64,000 bases of DNA. Origin: Stenotrophomonas rhizophila (lineage in GTDB: Bacteria > Pseudomonadota > Gammaproteobacteria > Xanthomonadales > Xanthomonadaceae). Positions 1 to 8,018 of this stretch are shown piece by piece; the first letter of the stretch is position 1, and every line of letters starts with the position of its first letter. Location: assembly GCF_000661955.1 (NCBI RefSeq), contig NZ_CP007597.1, forward strand, positions 2,522,984 through 2,586,983. The letters are read 5' to 3'. The notes below the pieces were generated by a model. It did not search any database and had not been told where the DNA came from. It saw only the letters and a list, made by a program, of their open reading frames with translations. The position numbers and the translations under genes were made by a program.

Positions 1-504
1 CCGCAGTTGGGTTGGTTGCGGATCGTGGTGGAGATCGGGGCGCTGATCGGGCTGTCGTCGGTGGTGCTGGTGATGATCATCGGGCAGCCGCGTATTTTCA
101 TGATCATGGGCCGCGACGGGTTGCTGCCGCCGGTGTTCACGAAGATTCACCCGAAGTACCGGACGCCGCACATCAATACGGTGATCACGGGGATCGGGAT
201 CGCGTTGCTGGCGGCGCTGTTCCCGCTGGATATCCTGGGGGAGCTGACGTCGATGGGGACACTGATTGCGTTCGCGGCGGTGTGCGCGGGGGTGTTGATT
301 CTGCGTCGTACGCAGCCAGACTTGCCGCGTCCGTTCCGGATGCCGATGGCGTGGTTGATCTGCAGTCTGGGGGTGCTGAGCTGTATCGCGCTGTTGACGG
401 CGATGACGGCGCACAACTGGATGCTGATGGGGATCTGGACGGCGGTGGGCTTTGCGATCTACTTCGGGTATGGGTATCGGAATAGTCGGCTTGCCGGGAA
501 GTAA
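1..504 (+). CDS. APC-family amino acid permease, C-terminal part (5' end outside window)
   Basis: The open frame enters from the left edge and ends at a TAA, giving about 167 residues of a polytopic inner-membrane protein. Visible features are the segment GQPRIFMIMGRDGLLP, followed by KIHPKYRTPHINT. This is the hallmark loop between the later membrane helices of cationic/neutral amino acid permeases of the APC superfamily (YfnA/CAT-like group). At least four hydrophobic helices follow, and the tail is short and basic. The family couples amino acid uptake to the proton gradient. Substrate cannot be read from this fragment. The ATG/TTG codons inside it are not the real start. Confidence in the superfamily is high and in the subgroup moderate. 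Confidence 0.85.
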   Translation, partial: PQLGWLRIVVEIGALIGLSSVVLVMIIGQPRIFMIMGRDGLLPPVFTKIHPKYRTPHINTVITGIGIALLAALFPLDILGELTSMGTLIAFAAVCAGVLILRRTQPDLPRPFRMPMAWLICSLGVLSCIALLTAMTAHNWMLMGIWTAVGFAIYFGYGYRNSRLAGK

Positions 505-517
505 AGGGTGGGGTTTT

Positions 518-549
518 GCCGGGCCTGCGGCCCGGCGGCCCGCTTTTTA
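518..549 (+). terminator. Probable rho-independent terminator after the permease
   Basis: An 8-bp perfect stem (GCCGGGCC, loop TGC, GGCCCGGC) at 518-536 lies 14 bases after the permease stop. It is followed within seven bases by a run of five T at 544-548. Confidence 0.55.
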
Positions 550-608
550 CTGCAAGTGCAAGTGCAACGGCAACGGCAATTGCGGCTCTGGGGTGCTGTG
601 GGGGTGGC

Positions 609-706
609 GGGACGGGGTGAGGCCGCGGGGGACGCCGCAAGTACGTCCTTGTAGGCTTGGTCGCCGCATCCATGCGGCTCACACCCCCGCAACCTCACCC
701 CGTCCC
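609..706. repeat. Long interrupted inverted repeat, copy 1
   Basis: A perfect 14-bp inverted pair (GGGACGGGGTGAGG at 609-622 and its complement at 693-706) encloses a core of about 70 bp. The core reads GGGGGACGCCG, then a stretch containing GTAGGCTTGGTCGCCG, then CATGCGGCTCACACCCCCGC. The same core order is found in reverse orientation at 1021-1203, so the two are members of one element family. No open reading frame of note lies here. Confidence 0.7.
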
Positions 707-917
707 ACCCTCGACAGGTTCCGTGTGACGGTGCCGGAAGCCAACGCAGCGTTTGGGCTGGGAGGGGTGTTGCCTGGTTTCATTGCTCGGGGTGATCGGG
801 GCCGCTGAGGAAGGGTGAAATTGATGGGGGTGACTGTTGATCGCCACTTGTCGACAGCGTGCCCCTTGATGGCCGGTGTTCGGTGTTCGGGGATTGGTCA
901 CAAAAAATGAAATCGCG

Positions 918-944
918 GTAGGTGACGACCGTTGGTCGTCACGC
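918..944 (+). repeat. SMAG/REP-type palindrome
   Basis: GTAG is followed directly by the perfect inverted repeat GTGACGACC / GGTCGTCAC with a 3-base loop. The GTAG head plus palindrome is the signature of the SMAG REP family described in Stenotrophomonas maltophilia. Confidence 0.7.
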
Positions 945-949
945 CTTGG

Positions 950-977
950 AGCCGGCCACTGGCCGGCTTTGCTTTTT
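950..977 (+). terminator. Terminator-like hairpin
   Basis: A 9-bp stem AGCCGGCCA / TGGCCGGCT with a one-base centre is followed by TTGCTTTTT. It sits in a gene-free stretch, so the transcript it would end is unknown. Confidence 0.4.
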
Positions 978-1020
978 CTCTCCCACCCCACCGGCTGGCA
1001 CGCGCCTCAGTGTGTCGGGG

Positions 1021-1203
1021 GCTGGGCGGGGTGGGGTTTGCGGGGGTGTGAGCCGCATGGGCCCGAGGCATGCCTCGGGCGGGTTGGGCAGGACGCCCAA
1101 CCCCGGTCTTGCCGTGTGCGCACGAGAGCGCACACGCGCAAGCGGCGACCAAGCCTCCATGGACGGATTCACGGCGTCCCCCGCAAACCCCACCCCGCCC
1201 AGC
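1021..1203. repeat. Long inverted-repeat element with three internal hairpins, copy 2
   Basis: The ends are a perfect 26-bp inverted repeat (1021-1046 against 1178-1203). Inside are, in order, a perfect 20-bp palindrome (1061-1080), a 9-bp stem with a 5-base loop (1081-1089/1095-1103), and a 9-bp stem with a 6-base loop (1113-1121/1128-1136) clasped by CTTGC/GCAAG. The outer portions match copy 1 at 609-706 in the opposite orientation. The three-hairpin block is an extra insert of about 85 bp. There is no convincing coding frame. It ends about 65 bases before mtnB. Confidence 0.75.
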
Positions 1204-1268
1204 CCAGTCAGGAAAACGGCTCTACGTAGTACCTGCTTTTACCGATCCACCCCGTTAAAATGCCAGCC

Positions 1269-1904
1269 ATGAACACCTTCCCCTACGATACGGCGCGCCT
1301 GAGCGAGCTGGCCCAGGTGCTGATCGACAACGTGCGTGAGCTGGCCCAGTCGGGCTGGACACCGGCGACCAGCAGCAACTTCTCCCATCGCCTGGATGAC
1401 CGCCATGCGGCGATCACCGTGTCCGGCAAGGACAAGGGTCGGCTGGTGGAGGACGACATCATGGTGGTCGACTTCGACGGCAAGGCCGTGGGCCGTCCGC
1501 TGCGGCCGTCCGCCGAGACCCTGCTCCACACCCAGCTGTATCGCCGGTTCCCGGAAATCGGCTGCGTGCTGCATACCCACTCGCCGGTGCAGACGGTGGC
1601 CTCGCGCCTGTATGCGCCGCAGGGGCATATCCGCCTGGAAGGCTACGAGCTGCTCAAGGCCTTCCACGGCAACAGCACCCACGAAATGGCCATCGACGTG
1701 CCGGTGTTCGCCAACACCCAGGACATGGACGTGCTGTCGGCCCAGGTCGACGCGCTGCTCGACACCCAATCCCTGTGGGGCTACCTGATCGACGGCCACG
1801 GCCTGTACGCCTGGGGCCGCACGATGGCCGAAGCACGCCGGCACCTGGAAGCCTTTGAATTCCTGTTCCATTGCGAACTGGAACTGCGCAAGCTGCGCGG
1901 CTGA
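1269..1904 (+). CDS. mtnB: Methylthioribulose-1-phosphate dehydratase
   Basis: MtnB dehydrates 5-methylthioribulose 1-phosphate to the diketo intermediate of the methionine salvage pathway in the cytoplasm. The 211-residue protein is a class II aldolase/adducin-fold member. The zinc-binding HTHSP motif lies near residue 93, a second histidine is in DGHGLYAW near 176, and SGKDKGRL near the N terminus fits the substrate loop. An in-frame ATG three codons upstream (1260) could also start translation; neither has a clear Shine-Dalgarno, and I prefer the shorter MNTFPYD start. It is followed by mtnD and mtnC on the same strand, after a 294-bp gap filled by REP elements. Confidence 0.93.
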   Translation: MNTFPYDTARLSELAQVLIDNVRELAQSGWTPATSSNFSHRLDDRHAAITVSGKDKGRLVEDDIMVVDFDGKAVGRPLRPSAETLLHTQLYRRFPEIGCVLHTHSPVQTVASRLYAPQGHIRLEGYELLKAFHGNSTHEMAIDVPVFANTQDMDVLSAQVDALLDTQSLWGYLIDGHGLYAWGRTMAEARRHLEAFEFLFHCELELRKLRG

Positions 1905-1923
1905 AAGGCAGCGCGGCACCCCG

Positions 1924-2068
1924 GTAATGCCGGCCGCTGGCCGGCTCCACGCAATTCCGGTAGTGCCGGCCGCTGGCCGGCTCCACGCAATCCAGGTAGT
2001 GCCGGCCGCTGGCCGGCTCTTCCAGATCTTCCAACGTTCATGAAGAGCCGGCCAGCGGCCGGCACTAC
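1924..2068. repeat. Cluster of four SMAG/REP palindromes
   Basis: Three forward copies of GTAGTGCCGGCCGCTGGCCG begin at 1924 (GTAA variant), 1960 and 1996. A fourth, inverted copy lies at 2044-2068. The third and fourth copies are complementary over 28 bases and can fold into one long stem-loop. The cluster sits between mtnB and mtnD, where it could trim or stabilise the mtnB message. Confidence 0.8.
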
Positions 2069-2198
2069 CGTGGGCTGCGGACTCTCCAGATTCCTGAAGG
2101 GAATCTGTATTCCGCCCTTCACCATCCGCCTGCGGCCCCTTCCCCGGCGCTGCGCTGGTACCCTTTCCTTCCCCCTTCTCCGCCTCGCTGCCGCCGCC

Positions 2199-2762
2199 AT
2201 GAGCCGACTCCGCATTTTTGACGACACCGCCCCGGACGCCCCGCTGTTCGACAGCCGTGATGGCGCGGCGATCGCCGCCGAACTCAAGCAGATCGGCGTC
2301 ACCTTCGAGCGCTGGCAGGCCACCCAGGCGGTCGCGCCCGGCGCGAGCCAGGAGGAGGTGTTCGCCGCCTACAAGGCCGACATCGACCGGCTGGTGGCCG
2401 AACATGGCTTCAAGAGCGTGGACGTGGCCTCGATCGCCCCGGACAACCCCAACCGCGCCGAGCTGCGGAAGAAGTTCCTCGACGAACACTTCCACAAGGA
2501 AGACGAAGTGCGCTTCTTCGTTGCCGGCTCCGGCCTGTTCACCCTGCACCTGGACGGCAAGGTCTACGAGATCGAGTGCGTCAAGGATGACCTGATCGCC
2601 GTGCCCGATGGCATCACCCACTGGTTCGACATGGGCGAAGAACCCAGCTTCGTGGCGATCCGCTTCTTCACCGAAGCCGACGGCTGGGTCGGCCATTTCA
2701 CCGGCAGCGATATCGCCCAGCAGTTCCCGCGTTACCACCCCGCACAGCACCAGGCCGACTGA
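2199..2762 (+). CDS. mtnD: Acireductone dioxygenase
   Basis: MtnD oxidises the acireductone of methionine salvage, giving the ketoacid precursor of methionine plus formate (Fe form), or an off-pathway product (Ni form). The 187-residue protein has the cupin motif with metal ligands H97, H99 and E103 ([11 protein letters not shown]) and the fourth ligand H141 (ITHWFD). Its length matches bacterial ARD proteins. An open frame runs upstream into the REP cluster, but family alignment begins at this ATG (MSRLRIF). The stop is three bases before the mtnC start, so the two are surely cotranscribed. Confidence 0.95.
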   Translation: MSRLRIFDDTAPDAPLFDSRDGAAIAAELKQIGVTFERWQATQAVAPGASQEEVFAAYKADIDRLVAEHGFKSVDVASIAPDNPNRAELRKKFLDEHFHKEDEVRFFVAGSGLFTLHLDGKVYEIECVKDDLIAVPDGITHWFDMGEEPSFVAIRFFTEADGWVGHFTGSDIAQQFPRYHPAQHQAD

Positions 2763-2765
2763 TCC

Positions 2766-3464
2766 ATGCCGCATCCAACCGTCATCCTCACCGATATCGA
2801 GGGCACCACCAGCAGCATTTCGTTCGTCAAGAACGTGCTGTTCCCCTATGCGCGCAAGGCCCTGCCGGCGTTCGTCGCTGCCCATGGCCAGCAGCCGGAG
2901 GTCCGCCGCTGGCTGGACGCGGTGGCCGTGGAGATCGGTGGCGCCTGCCAGGACAGCCTGGTCGTGGAAACGCTGCAGGGCTGGATCGACCAGGACCGCA
3001 AGCACACCGCGCTGAAGGCGCTGCAGGGCATGATCTGGGAAAGCGGCTACCGCAACGGCGACTACAAGGCGCACTTCTACCCGGACGTGGCGGCGGTGCT
3101 GAAGGGATGGCATGCCGAAGGCAAGCCGCTGTACGTATATTCGTCCGGCTCGGTGCCGGCGCAGAAGCAGTTCTTCGGCTTCAGCGAGGCCGGTGACCTG
3201 ACCGGGCTGGTCTCGGGCTGGTTCGACACCGAAGTGGGCGGCAAGCGCGATGCCGACAGCTACCGCCACATCGTCAAGGCGATCGGCGTGCCGGCAGGCC
3301 AGATCGTGTTCCTGTCCGACGTGGTGGAAGAGCTGGACGCCGCACGCGAGGCGGGCCTGCAGACCCGCCTGCTCGACCGCCTGGATGACTACCCGCTGCC
3401 GCGCAACGGCGAAGCGACCCACGGCCACGACCGCGTCGAGAATTTCCAGCAGATCACGCTATGA
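2766..3464 (+). CDS. mtnC: Acireductone synthase (enolase-phosphatase E1)
   Basis: This bifunctional HAD-family enzyme enolises and then dephosphorylates 2,3-diketo-5-methylthiopentyl-1-phosphate to acireductone, the substrate of MtnD. The 232-residue protein has motif I as D10-I-E12-G-T-T, which is the E1 variant of DxDGT. It also has the motif II serine in [10 protein letters not shown] and the motif III/IV segment [12 protein letters not shown]. The gene lies three bases after mtnD. No transporter or mtnA is in view, so the upstream pathway steps must be encoded elsewhere. Its end faces a minus-strand gene 36 bp away, with no clear terminator. Confidence 0.95.
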   Translation: MPHPTVILTDIEGTTSSISFVKNVLFPYARKALPAFVAAHGQQPEVRRWLDAVAVEIGGACQDSLVVETLQGWIDQDRKHTALKALQGMIWESGYRNGDYKAHFYPDVAAVLKGWHAEGKPLYVYSSGSVPAQKQFFGFSEAGDLTGLVSGWFDTEVGGKRDADSYRHIVKAIGVPAGQIVFLSDVVEELDAAREAGLQTRLLDRLDDYPLPRNGEATHGHDRVENFQQITL

Positions 3465-3500
3465 CCGCGAGGCGAACGGGGGCGGAGGCAGCAAGCGTCT

Positions 3501-4034
3501 TCAGGCCCACGTGATGGATAGCTGATCCGGGCGGTCCAACGGGATGAGAACCGTTGTGCCGCGCGACGAGGTGGCGCGAACGCCATCTTCCTCCAGCGCC
3601 ACGCTGACGAATGGGTCCGTTCGGCGCAGCACCAGCAGCCAGACCAACGTATTGGTTGCCGCCTCACTCACCGCGATAAAGCCATCTTCACCTGCGGCGC
3701 AGCACTCGCCGCAGGTGATCCGCGTGTCTGACAGCGCGACGGTATTCAGGACTGCCAGCCCCTCGCAACCCTCGGCGTCGGCCTGCCACGCATCCGACGC
3801 CGGAACCCATGCCTTTTCCATCACCTGCGGGTGTGGCTCGGACGTTTCGAACAGGCAATAGAATCCATTGGCGAAAGCGAGTGAATTCTCGCGGGGATAC
3901 GCTTCTGCCTGCCACCTGCTCTGGATGATGCGTCTGTCTGCTGCGAACACGCGCGTGGCCTGGTCAACGATACGTTGGAGAATACTCCAGGCGTGCGCAG
4001 ACAGGCTGCCGCCGCTAGCGTGCGGCCATTGCAT
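3501..4034 (-). CDS. Hypothetical protein downstream of beta-mannosidase
   Basis: A 177-residue protein I do not recognise. Its ATG lies inside the last codons of the beta-mannosidase gene (20-bp overlap), which suggests translational coupling and membership in the mannoside operon. It has no signal peptide or membrane helix. Notable are a cysteine pair region (CGECC) near residue 109, several tryptophans, and a C-terminal third predicted to be beta-rich. The stop faces mtnC. Coding status is supported by the operon-like overlap and by the lack of a competing gene, not by homology. Confidence 0.6.
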   Translation of the reverse strand: MQWPHASGGSLSAHAWSILQRIVDQATRVFAADRRIIQSRWQAEAYPRENSLAFANGFYCLFETSEPHPQVMEKAWVPASDAWQADAEGCEGLAVLNTVALSDTRITCGECCAAGEDGFIAVSEAATNTLVWLLVLRRTDPFVSVALEEDGVRATSSRGTTVLIPLDRPDQLSITWA

Positions 4035-6663
4035 CGACCAATGAGGTGAGCCTCAACGCGTTCTGCAGCGATGCGAGGTCGGCATCCGCGTGCAGCCGAA
4101 TCGTCACTGTCTCGCCCGGCACCAGGTCCAGCGCGTTGTCGTCAAGCGTGGCGTCCAGCCCATCGAAGGCGATCCACAGCGCACGCACCAACGTAGGCGA
4201 ACGCAGGGTCAACACATACCCGTCGCCATCGGCGCGCAGTTCGCTGTCGATCGTCGCCGGTGACAGCAGCAAGGCCTTGGCCGGCGCGAAATACACCCGC
4301 TGCTGTGACAGCAGCCTTCCGCCGTCGAACAACTCCACCACTGCTACGGTGCGTGCTGGATCGGCCCCCTTCAACAGGTCCGCATCGGCGAACCGGCCCA
4401 CCTCCAGCGCGGACAACGGCGGCAAGGCCACCGTACGCCGCTGCTCACTGCGCAGCGCGCCATCGAGATCCATCACGCGCAGGCGCCAGGTCGCCTGCAG
4501 GCCCTGTTGGCGGTCGTTGAGCAGGCTTACCCGGGTCATGCCGTCGTCGCGCAATGCGGCCACGGCCTGGTCGGCGAAGAAGCGCTTGGCGTGGAAGTGC
4601 AGTGCCTTCCAGCGGCCTGCGTAGTCGATGCTGGACCACGAGGCACCCGGCCACACATCGTTGAGCTGCCAGTACAGCGAGCCCATCGTATACGGCCGCG
4701 ACGCGCGGTGGTGCAGCGCGGCCAGCTGGATGCCGTCGGCCTGCATCACCTGGCTGAGGTACACGAACGCCGGGAAATCGCGCGGCGTGCCGTACTCCTC
4801 TTCGATGTACTTCAACAGGCGCTGGTTGCCCTCGCCGGCCATGAATTTCTGGTGGGCGCGCACCGTGGCGCTGTCCACCTGCTGATCGGCGGTCGGAATG
4901 ATGCCCTCCAGCGCACGCAGCGACGGCCATGCCTGCAGCCCGTATTCGGACATGAAGCGCGGGGTCTCGCGCAGGTACGCGGTCACCGGCAGCGCCGGGT
5001 TGCCCCAGACCTGCCAGTAGTGCTTGTCGCCCCGGGTGGAATCGTTGGCCTTGTCGTCCAGGTCGTTGCTGGGCGAGCTGGACCAGTACGGCACGCCCAG
5101 CCCTTCATCGGCCACCACCTGGCGCAGGTCGTTGCCGAACAGGTCCACGTAGCCCTGCCATACCTTCGCCGCGAAGGCCGGGTCGGCAGCGGTGAGGTCG
5201 CGGCCATGGCCCCAGTCTTTCCAGGCGGTTTCTTCCTCGTTGTTGCCACACCACAGCACCACGCTGGGGTGGTGGCGCAGCCGGCGCACGTTGTCGCGCG
5301 CCTCGGACACCACGTTGGCGCGGAACGCCGGGTCGTAGCCGGGCTGCATGCCGCCGCCGAACATGAAATCCTGCCAGACCAGCAGGCCCAGCTCGTCGGC
5401 GATGTCGAAGAACACATCGTCCTCGTAGTAGCCCCCGCCCCAGTTGCGCAGCATGTTCATGTTGGCGTCGCGCGCGGCGGTGAGCTCGCGGCGGATCCGC
5501 GCGGCATCCACCCGCGCCGGGAACATGTCGAACGGGATGACGTTGGCGCCCTTGGCGAAGATCGATACGCCATTGATGACGAACGCGAAGCCCTGCCCGC
5601 CCTGGCGGTCCACGTCACGGCGCAGCTCGACGGTGCGCAGGCCGATGCGCTGTTCGATCCGGCGCGCGTCCGCACCGCCCGGTGCCAGCGTGGCCCGCAC
5701 GGTATAGCGCGCCTGCTCGCCCTGCCCCGCCGGCCACCAGCGGCGCGGCTGTTTCAGCGCGACCGGCACGGTAATGGCGTTGTCGCCGGCCTGCAGTGAG
5801 GCGTCACGATCGATACGGGCCACTGACACACCATCCGGGTCCAGCACGTCCACGCGCACTGCGGCAGTGCCACGCGCGGCGCTTTCCACCTGCACGGTGA
5901 TCGCCAGATCGGCGTGCGCGGCGTCCAGCGCGCGGGTCTGCACGGCCAGGGTGGTCAGGCGCTGCGCATTCCAGCTGTCCAGCTGCACCGGGCGCCAGAT
6001 GCCGGCCGTCACGTAACGCGGGCCCCAATCCCAGCCGAAGTGGTAACCCGGCTTGCGGACGAAGTTGCCGACCATCGCGTCTTTGGGCTCGTCGCCGTAC
6101 GGCGAAGGGTAGTTGCCGGCGATCTTGTGCGGCATCGCCTGCACGCCCGGCAGCAGCGTGGTGATCGGGGACCGCAGCACGATGCGCAGTTCATTGCCGG
6201 TGGCACGCAGCCGGCCGTCCACCCGCGCGCGCCAGGTGCGGTGGCTGTTGTTGGCCTGCAACAGCGGCTGGCCGTTCAAACTCACCGTGGCAAAGGTGTC
6301 CAGGCCTTCAAACGCCAGCTCGGCATGCGCGCGTGCCAGCGTGGCAGCGTCCACGTCGAAGCGGGCGCGGTATTCCCAGGCGGCCAGGCCGATCCACTGC
6401 AGGCCCGCCTCGGGCGCGCCCACGTAGGGATCGGGGATCAGCCCTTGAGCCAGTAGATCGGTATGCACCGCGCCCGGCACCTGCGCAGGGCGCCACTGCT
6501 GCAGGCCGGGGTGCGCGGCACCGCGCGCGTCACCGGGCAGCAGGCGGAATGACCAGTCTGCCGCCAATGGGGCGGCCGCGACGGGCGGTGCCCACGCGGC
6601 CAGCAGGACCAGCAACAGCCAGCAGGCCGGTGCAACGACATGGAAACGGCGGTGCGCGCGCAT
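4015..6663 (-). CDS. GH2 beta-mannosidase, secreted or periplasmic
   Basis: The enzyme hydrolyses terminal beta-1,4-linked mannose, such as the core mannose of N-glycans or mannobiose from mannan. The 882-residue protein starts with a signal peptide (basic MRAHRR, hydrophobic stretch, cut near AAA at 29-31). The sugar-binding jelly-roll and immunoglobulin-like domains follow, then the TIM barrel. WCGNNE carries the acid/base E476 and MSEYGLQ carries the nucleophile E573; RNWGGG near 406 is typical of beta-mannosidases. The open frame extends 36 codons further upstream, but only because it reads through REP repeats, so I place the start at 6663. It follows the AGE isomerase gene after a REP array. 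Confidence 0.93.
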   Translation of the reverse strand: MRAHRRFHVVAPACWLLLVLLAAWAPPVAAAPLAADWSFRLLPGDARGAAHPGLQQWRPAQVPGAVHTDLLAQGLIPDPYVGAPEAGLQWIGLAAWEYRARFDVDAATLARAHAELAFEGLDTFATVSLNGQPLLQANNSHRTWRARVDGRLRATGNELRIVLRSPITTLLPGVQAMPHKIAGNYPSPYGDEPKDAMVGNFVRKPGYHFGWDWGPRYVTAGIWRPVQLDSWNAQRLTTLAVQTRALDAAHADLAITVQVESAARGTAAVRVDVLDPDGVSVARIDRDASLQAGDNAITVPVALKQPRRWWPAGQGEQARYTVRATLAPGGADARRIEQRIGLRTVELRRDVDRQGGQGFAFVINGVSIFAKGANVIPFDMFPARVDAARIRRELTAARDANMNMLRNWGGGYYEDDVFFDIADELGLLVWQDFMFGGGMQPGYDPAFRANVVSEARDNVRRLRHHPSVVLWCGNNEEETAWKDWGHGRDLTAADPAFAAKVWQGYVDLFGNDLRQVVADEGLGVPYWSSSPSNDLDDKANDSTRGDKHYWQVWGNPALPVTAYLRETPRFMSEYGLQAWPSLRALEGIIPTADQQVDSATVRAHQKFMAGEGNQRLLKYIEEEYGTPRDFPAFVYLSQVMQADGIQLAALHHRASRPYTMGSLYWQLNDVWPGASWSSIDYAGRWKALHFHAKRFFADQAVAALRDDGMTRVSLLNDRQQGLQATWRLRVMDLDGALRSEQRRTVALPPLSALEVGRFADADLLKGADPARTVAVVELFDGGRLLSQQRVYFAPAKALLLSPATIDSELRADGDGYVLTLRSPTLVRALWIAFDGLDATLDDNALDLVPGETVTIRLHADADLASLQNALRLTSLVDAMAAR

Positions 6664-6685
6664 GGTGGCCTGCCTGGTTGTGGGA

Positions 6686-6819
6686 GCAGCCGACCAACGG
6701 TCGGCTCTACCGGGATTCTGGGGCAGCCGACCAACGGTCGGCTCTACCGGGATGTTGGGGCAGCCGACCAACGGTCGGCTCTACCGGGTTTGGGGCAGCC
6801 GACCGACGGTCGGCTTTAC
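6686..6819 (-). repeat. Array of four SMAG/REP palindromes inside the mannose operon
   Basis: Four near-identical palindromes (AGCCGACC AAC GGTCGGCT, GTAG head on the minus strand; the last copy has GTAA) recur every 35-37 bp. They fill the 161-bp gap between the stop of the AGE isomerase gene and the beta-mannosidase start. Confidence 0.85.
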
Positions 6820-6824
6820 CGGAT

Positions 6825-8018
6825 TCAACGCACTACGTTGAGCACTTCGTAGCACGCGCCCATGGTGTGGTAGTCGGTCTTGCCGGCCGGGCTTTTTTCG
6901 TCGCTGTAGGAACGGTTGTCCGCGTCCAGGATGCGGTACCAGGCGCCGTAGCGGTGGTCGATCATGTGCTGCCAGGCATAGCCCCACAGCCGGTCGTACC
7001 AGTCCCAGTACTGCGCATCGCCCGTGCGCTTGGCCAGCAGCGCGGCGGTGGCCAGCGATTCGGCCTGCACCCAGAAATACTTGTCGTCGTCGCAGACGCT
7101 GCCGTCCGGTGCGAAGCCGTAGTACAGGCCACCGCGCTCGGCGTCCCAGCTACGCGCCACGGCCACGTCGAACAGGTGGCGGGCGGTGGGAACCAGCCAG
7201 TCGGCCTGCACATGGCGGTCCAGGATCAGCAGCAGCTTGGCCCACTCGGTCTGGTGGCCGGGCTGGAAACCCCACGGGCGGAACAGGTGCTTGGGGTTGT
7301 CGCGGTTGTAGTCCCAGTCGATCTGCCACTGGCGGTCGTAGTGCTCCCATACCAGCCCATCAGCCTGGGCGGCCTGGCGGCGGGTCATGTGGTCGGCCAG
7401 CAGCAGCGCGCGTTCCAGGTAGCGCTGTTCGCCGCTGGCCTCGAACGCGGCCAGCATCGCTTCGCACATGTGCATGTTGGCGTTCTGGCCGCGGTAGTCG
7501 CTGAAGGTCCAGTTCGCGTCCGCCTCGTCTTTGTACAGGCCGAACGACGGTTCCCAGAAGCGCAGTTCCAGCAGCTGCCAGGTTTCGTCCATCCACCCGC
7601 GGGCCTCGCTGATGCCGGCCTTCAGCGCACAGCTGTAGGCCAGCAGCACGAACGCCACGCCGTAGCAGTGGTTGGTGGCGTCTTCGACCACGCCATCGCG
7701 CAGGGTCCAGGCGTAGCCGCCGGTGGCCGGATTGCGGTGCACCTGGCGCAGGTAGCGCAGGCCGTGCTCGACCGCCGCCAGGTCCTCGGGCTTGCCGAAC
7801 TCGCGGTAGGCCATCGCGTGGTTGAACACGAAGCGGGTGCTGCTCACCAGATGGCGGTGGCTGGCGTCGTACACGCTGCCACCGTCACGGTAGTAGTGGA
7901 AGAAGCCGCCGTTGGGGTCGATCTCATGCGGCTGGTAGAAGGCCATGGTCTGCGCGATATGTGCGCGCAGGAACGCAGGCGAACGGAAATCGGGGGTGGG
8001 CGGAACCGGCGTGGTCAT
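6825..8018 (-). CDS. AGE-family sugar isomerase, probably mannose isomerase
   Basis: This 397-residue protein has the alpha6/alpha6-barrel sequence of the N-acylglucosamine 2-epimerase superfamily, with conserved RFVFNHAMA, NMHMCEAML, FQPGHQTEWA and GKTDYHTMG segments. The histidines in the last three are the usual catalytic or substrate ligands. Members next to a fructokinase commonly act as mannose isomerases (mannose to fructose), and such an enzyme is known from Xanthomonas. The start ATG overlaps the fructokinase stop by four bases, and the beta-mannosidase gene is downstream. Mannose isomerase is therefore the best inference. An epimerase on a disaccharide such as mannobiose is the main alternative. 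Confidence 0.85.
   Translation of the reverse strand: MTTPVPPTPDFRSPAFLRAHIAQTMAFYQPHEIDPNGGFFHYYRDGGSVYDASHRHLVSSTRFVFNHAMAYREFGKPEDLAAVEHGLRYLRQVHRNPATGGYAWTLRDGVVEDATNHCYGVAFVLLAYSCALKAGISEARGWMDETWQLLELRFWEPSFGLYKDEADANWTFSDYRGQNANMHMCEAMLAAFEASGEQRYLERALLLADHMTRRQAAQADGLVWEHYDRQWQIDWDYNRDNPKHLFRPWGFQPGHQTEWAKLLLILDRHVQADWLVPTARHLFDVAVARSWDAERGGLYYGFAPDGSVCDDDKYFWVQAESLATAALLAKRTGDAQYWDWYDRLWGYAWQHMIDHRYGAWYRILDADNRSYSDEKSPAGKTDYHTMGACYEVLNVVR

Noticed and set aside
1239..3428. A 729-codon open frame on the minus strand opposite mtnB, mtnD and mtnC
   Set aside because: It is antisense to three well-conserved enzymes, shows no domain, and crosses the REP cluster. Long antisense frames are expected at this GC content.
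6686..6819. The 37-bp periodic array considered as a CRISPR
   Set aside because: The palindromes carry GTAG heads and the intervening 11-13 bases are too short and too similar to be spacers.
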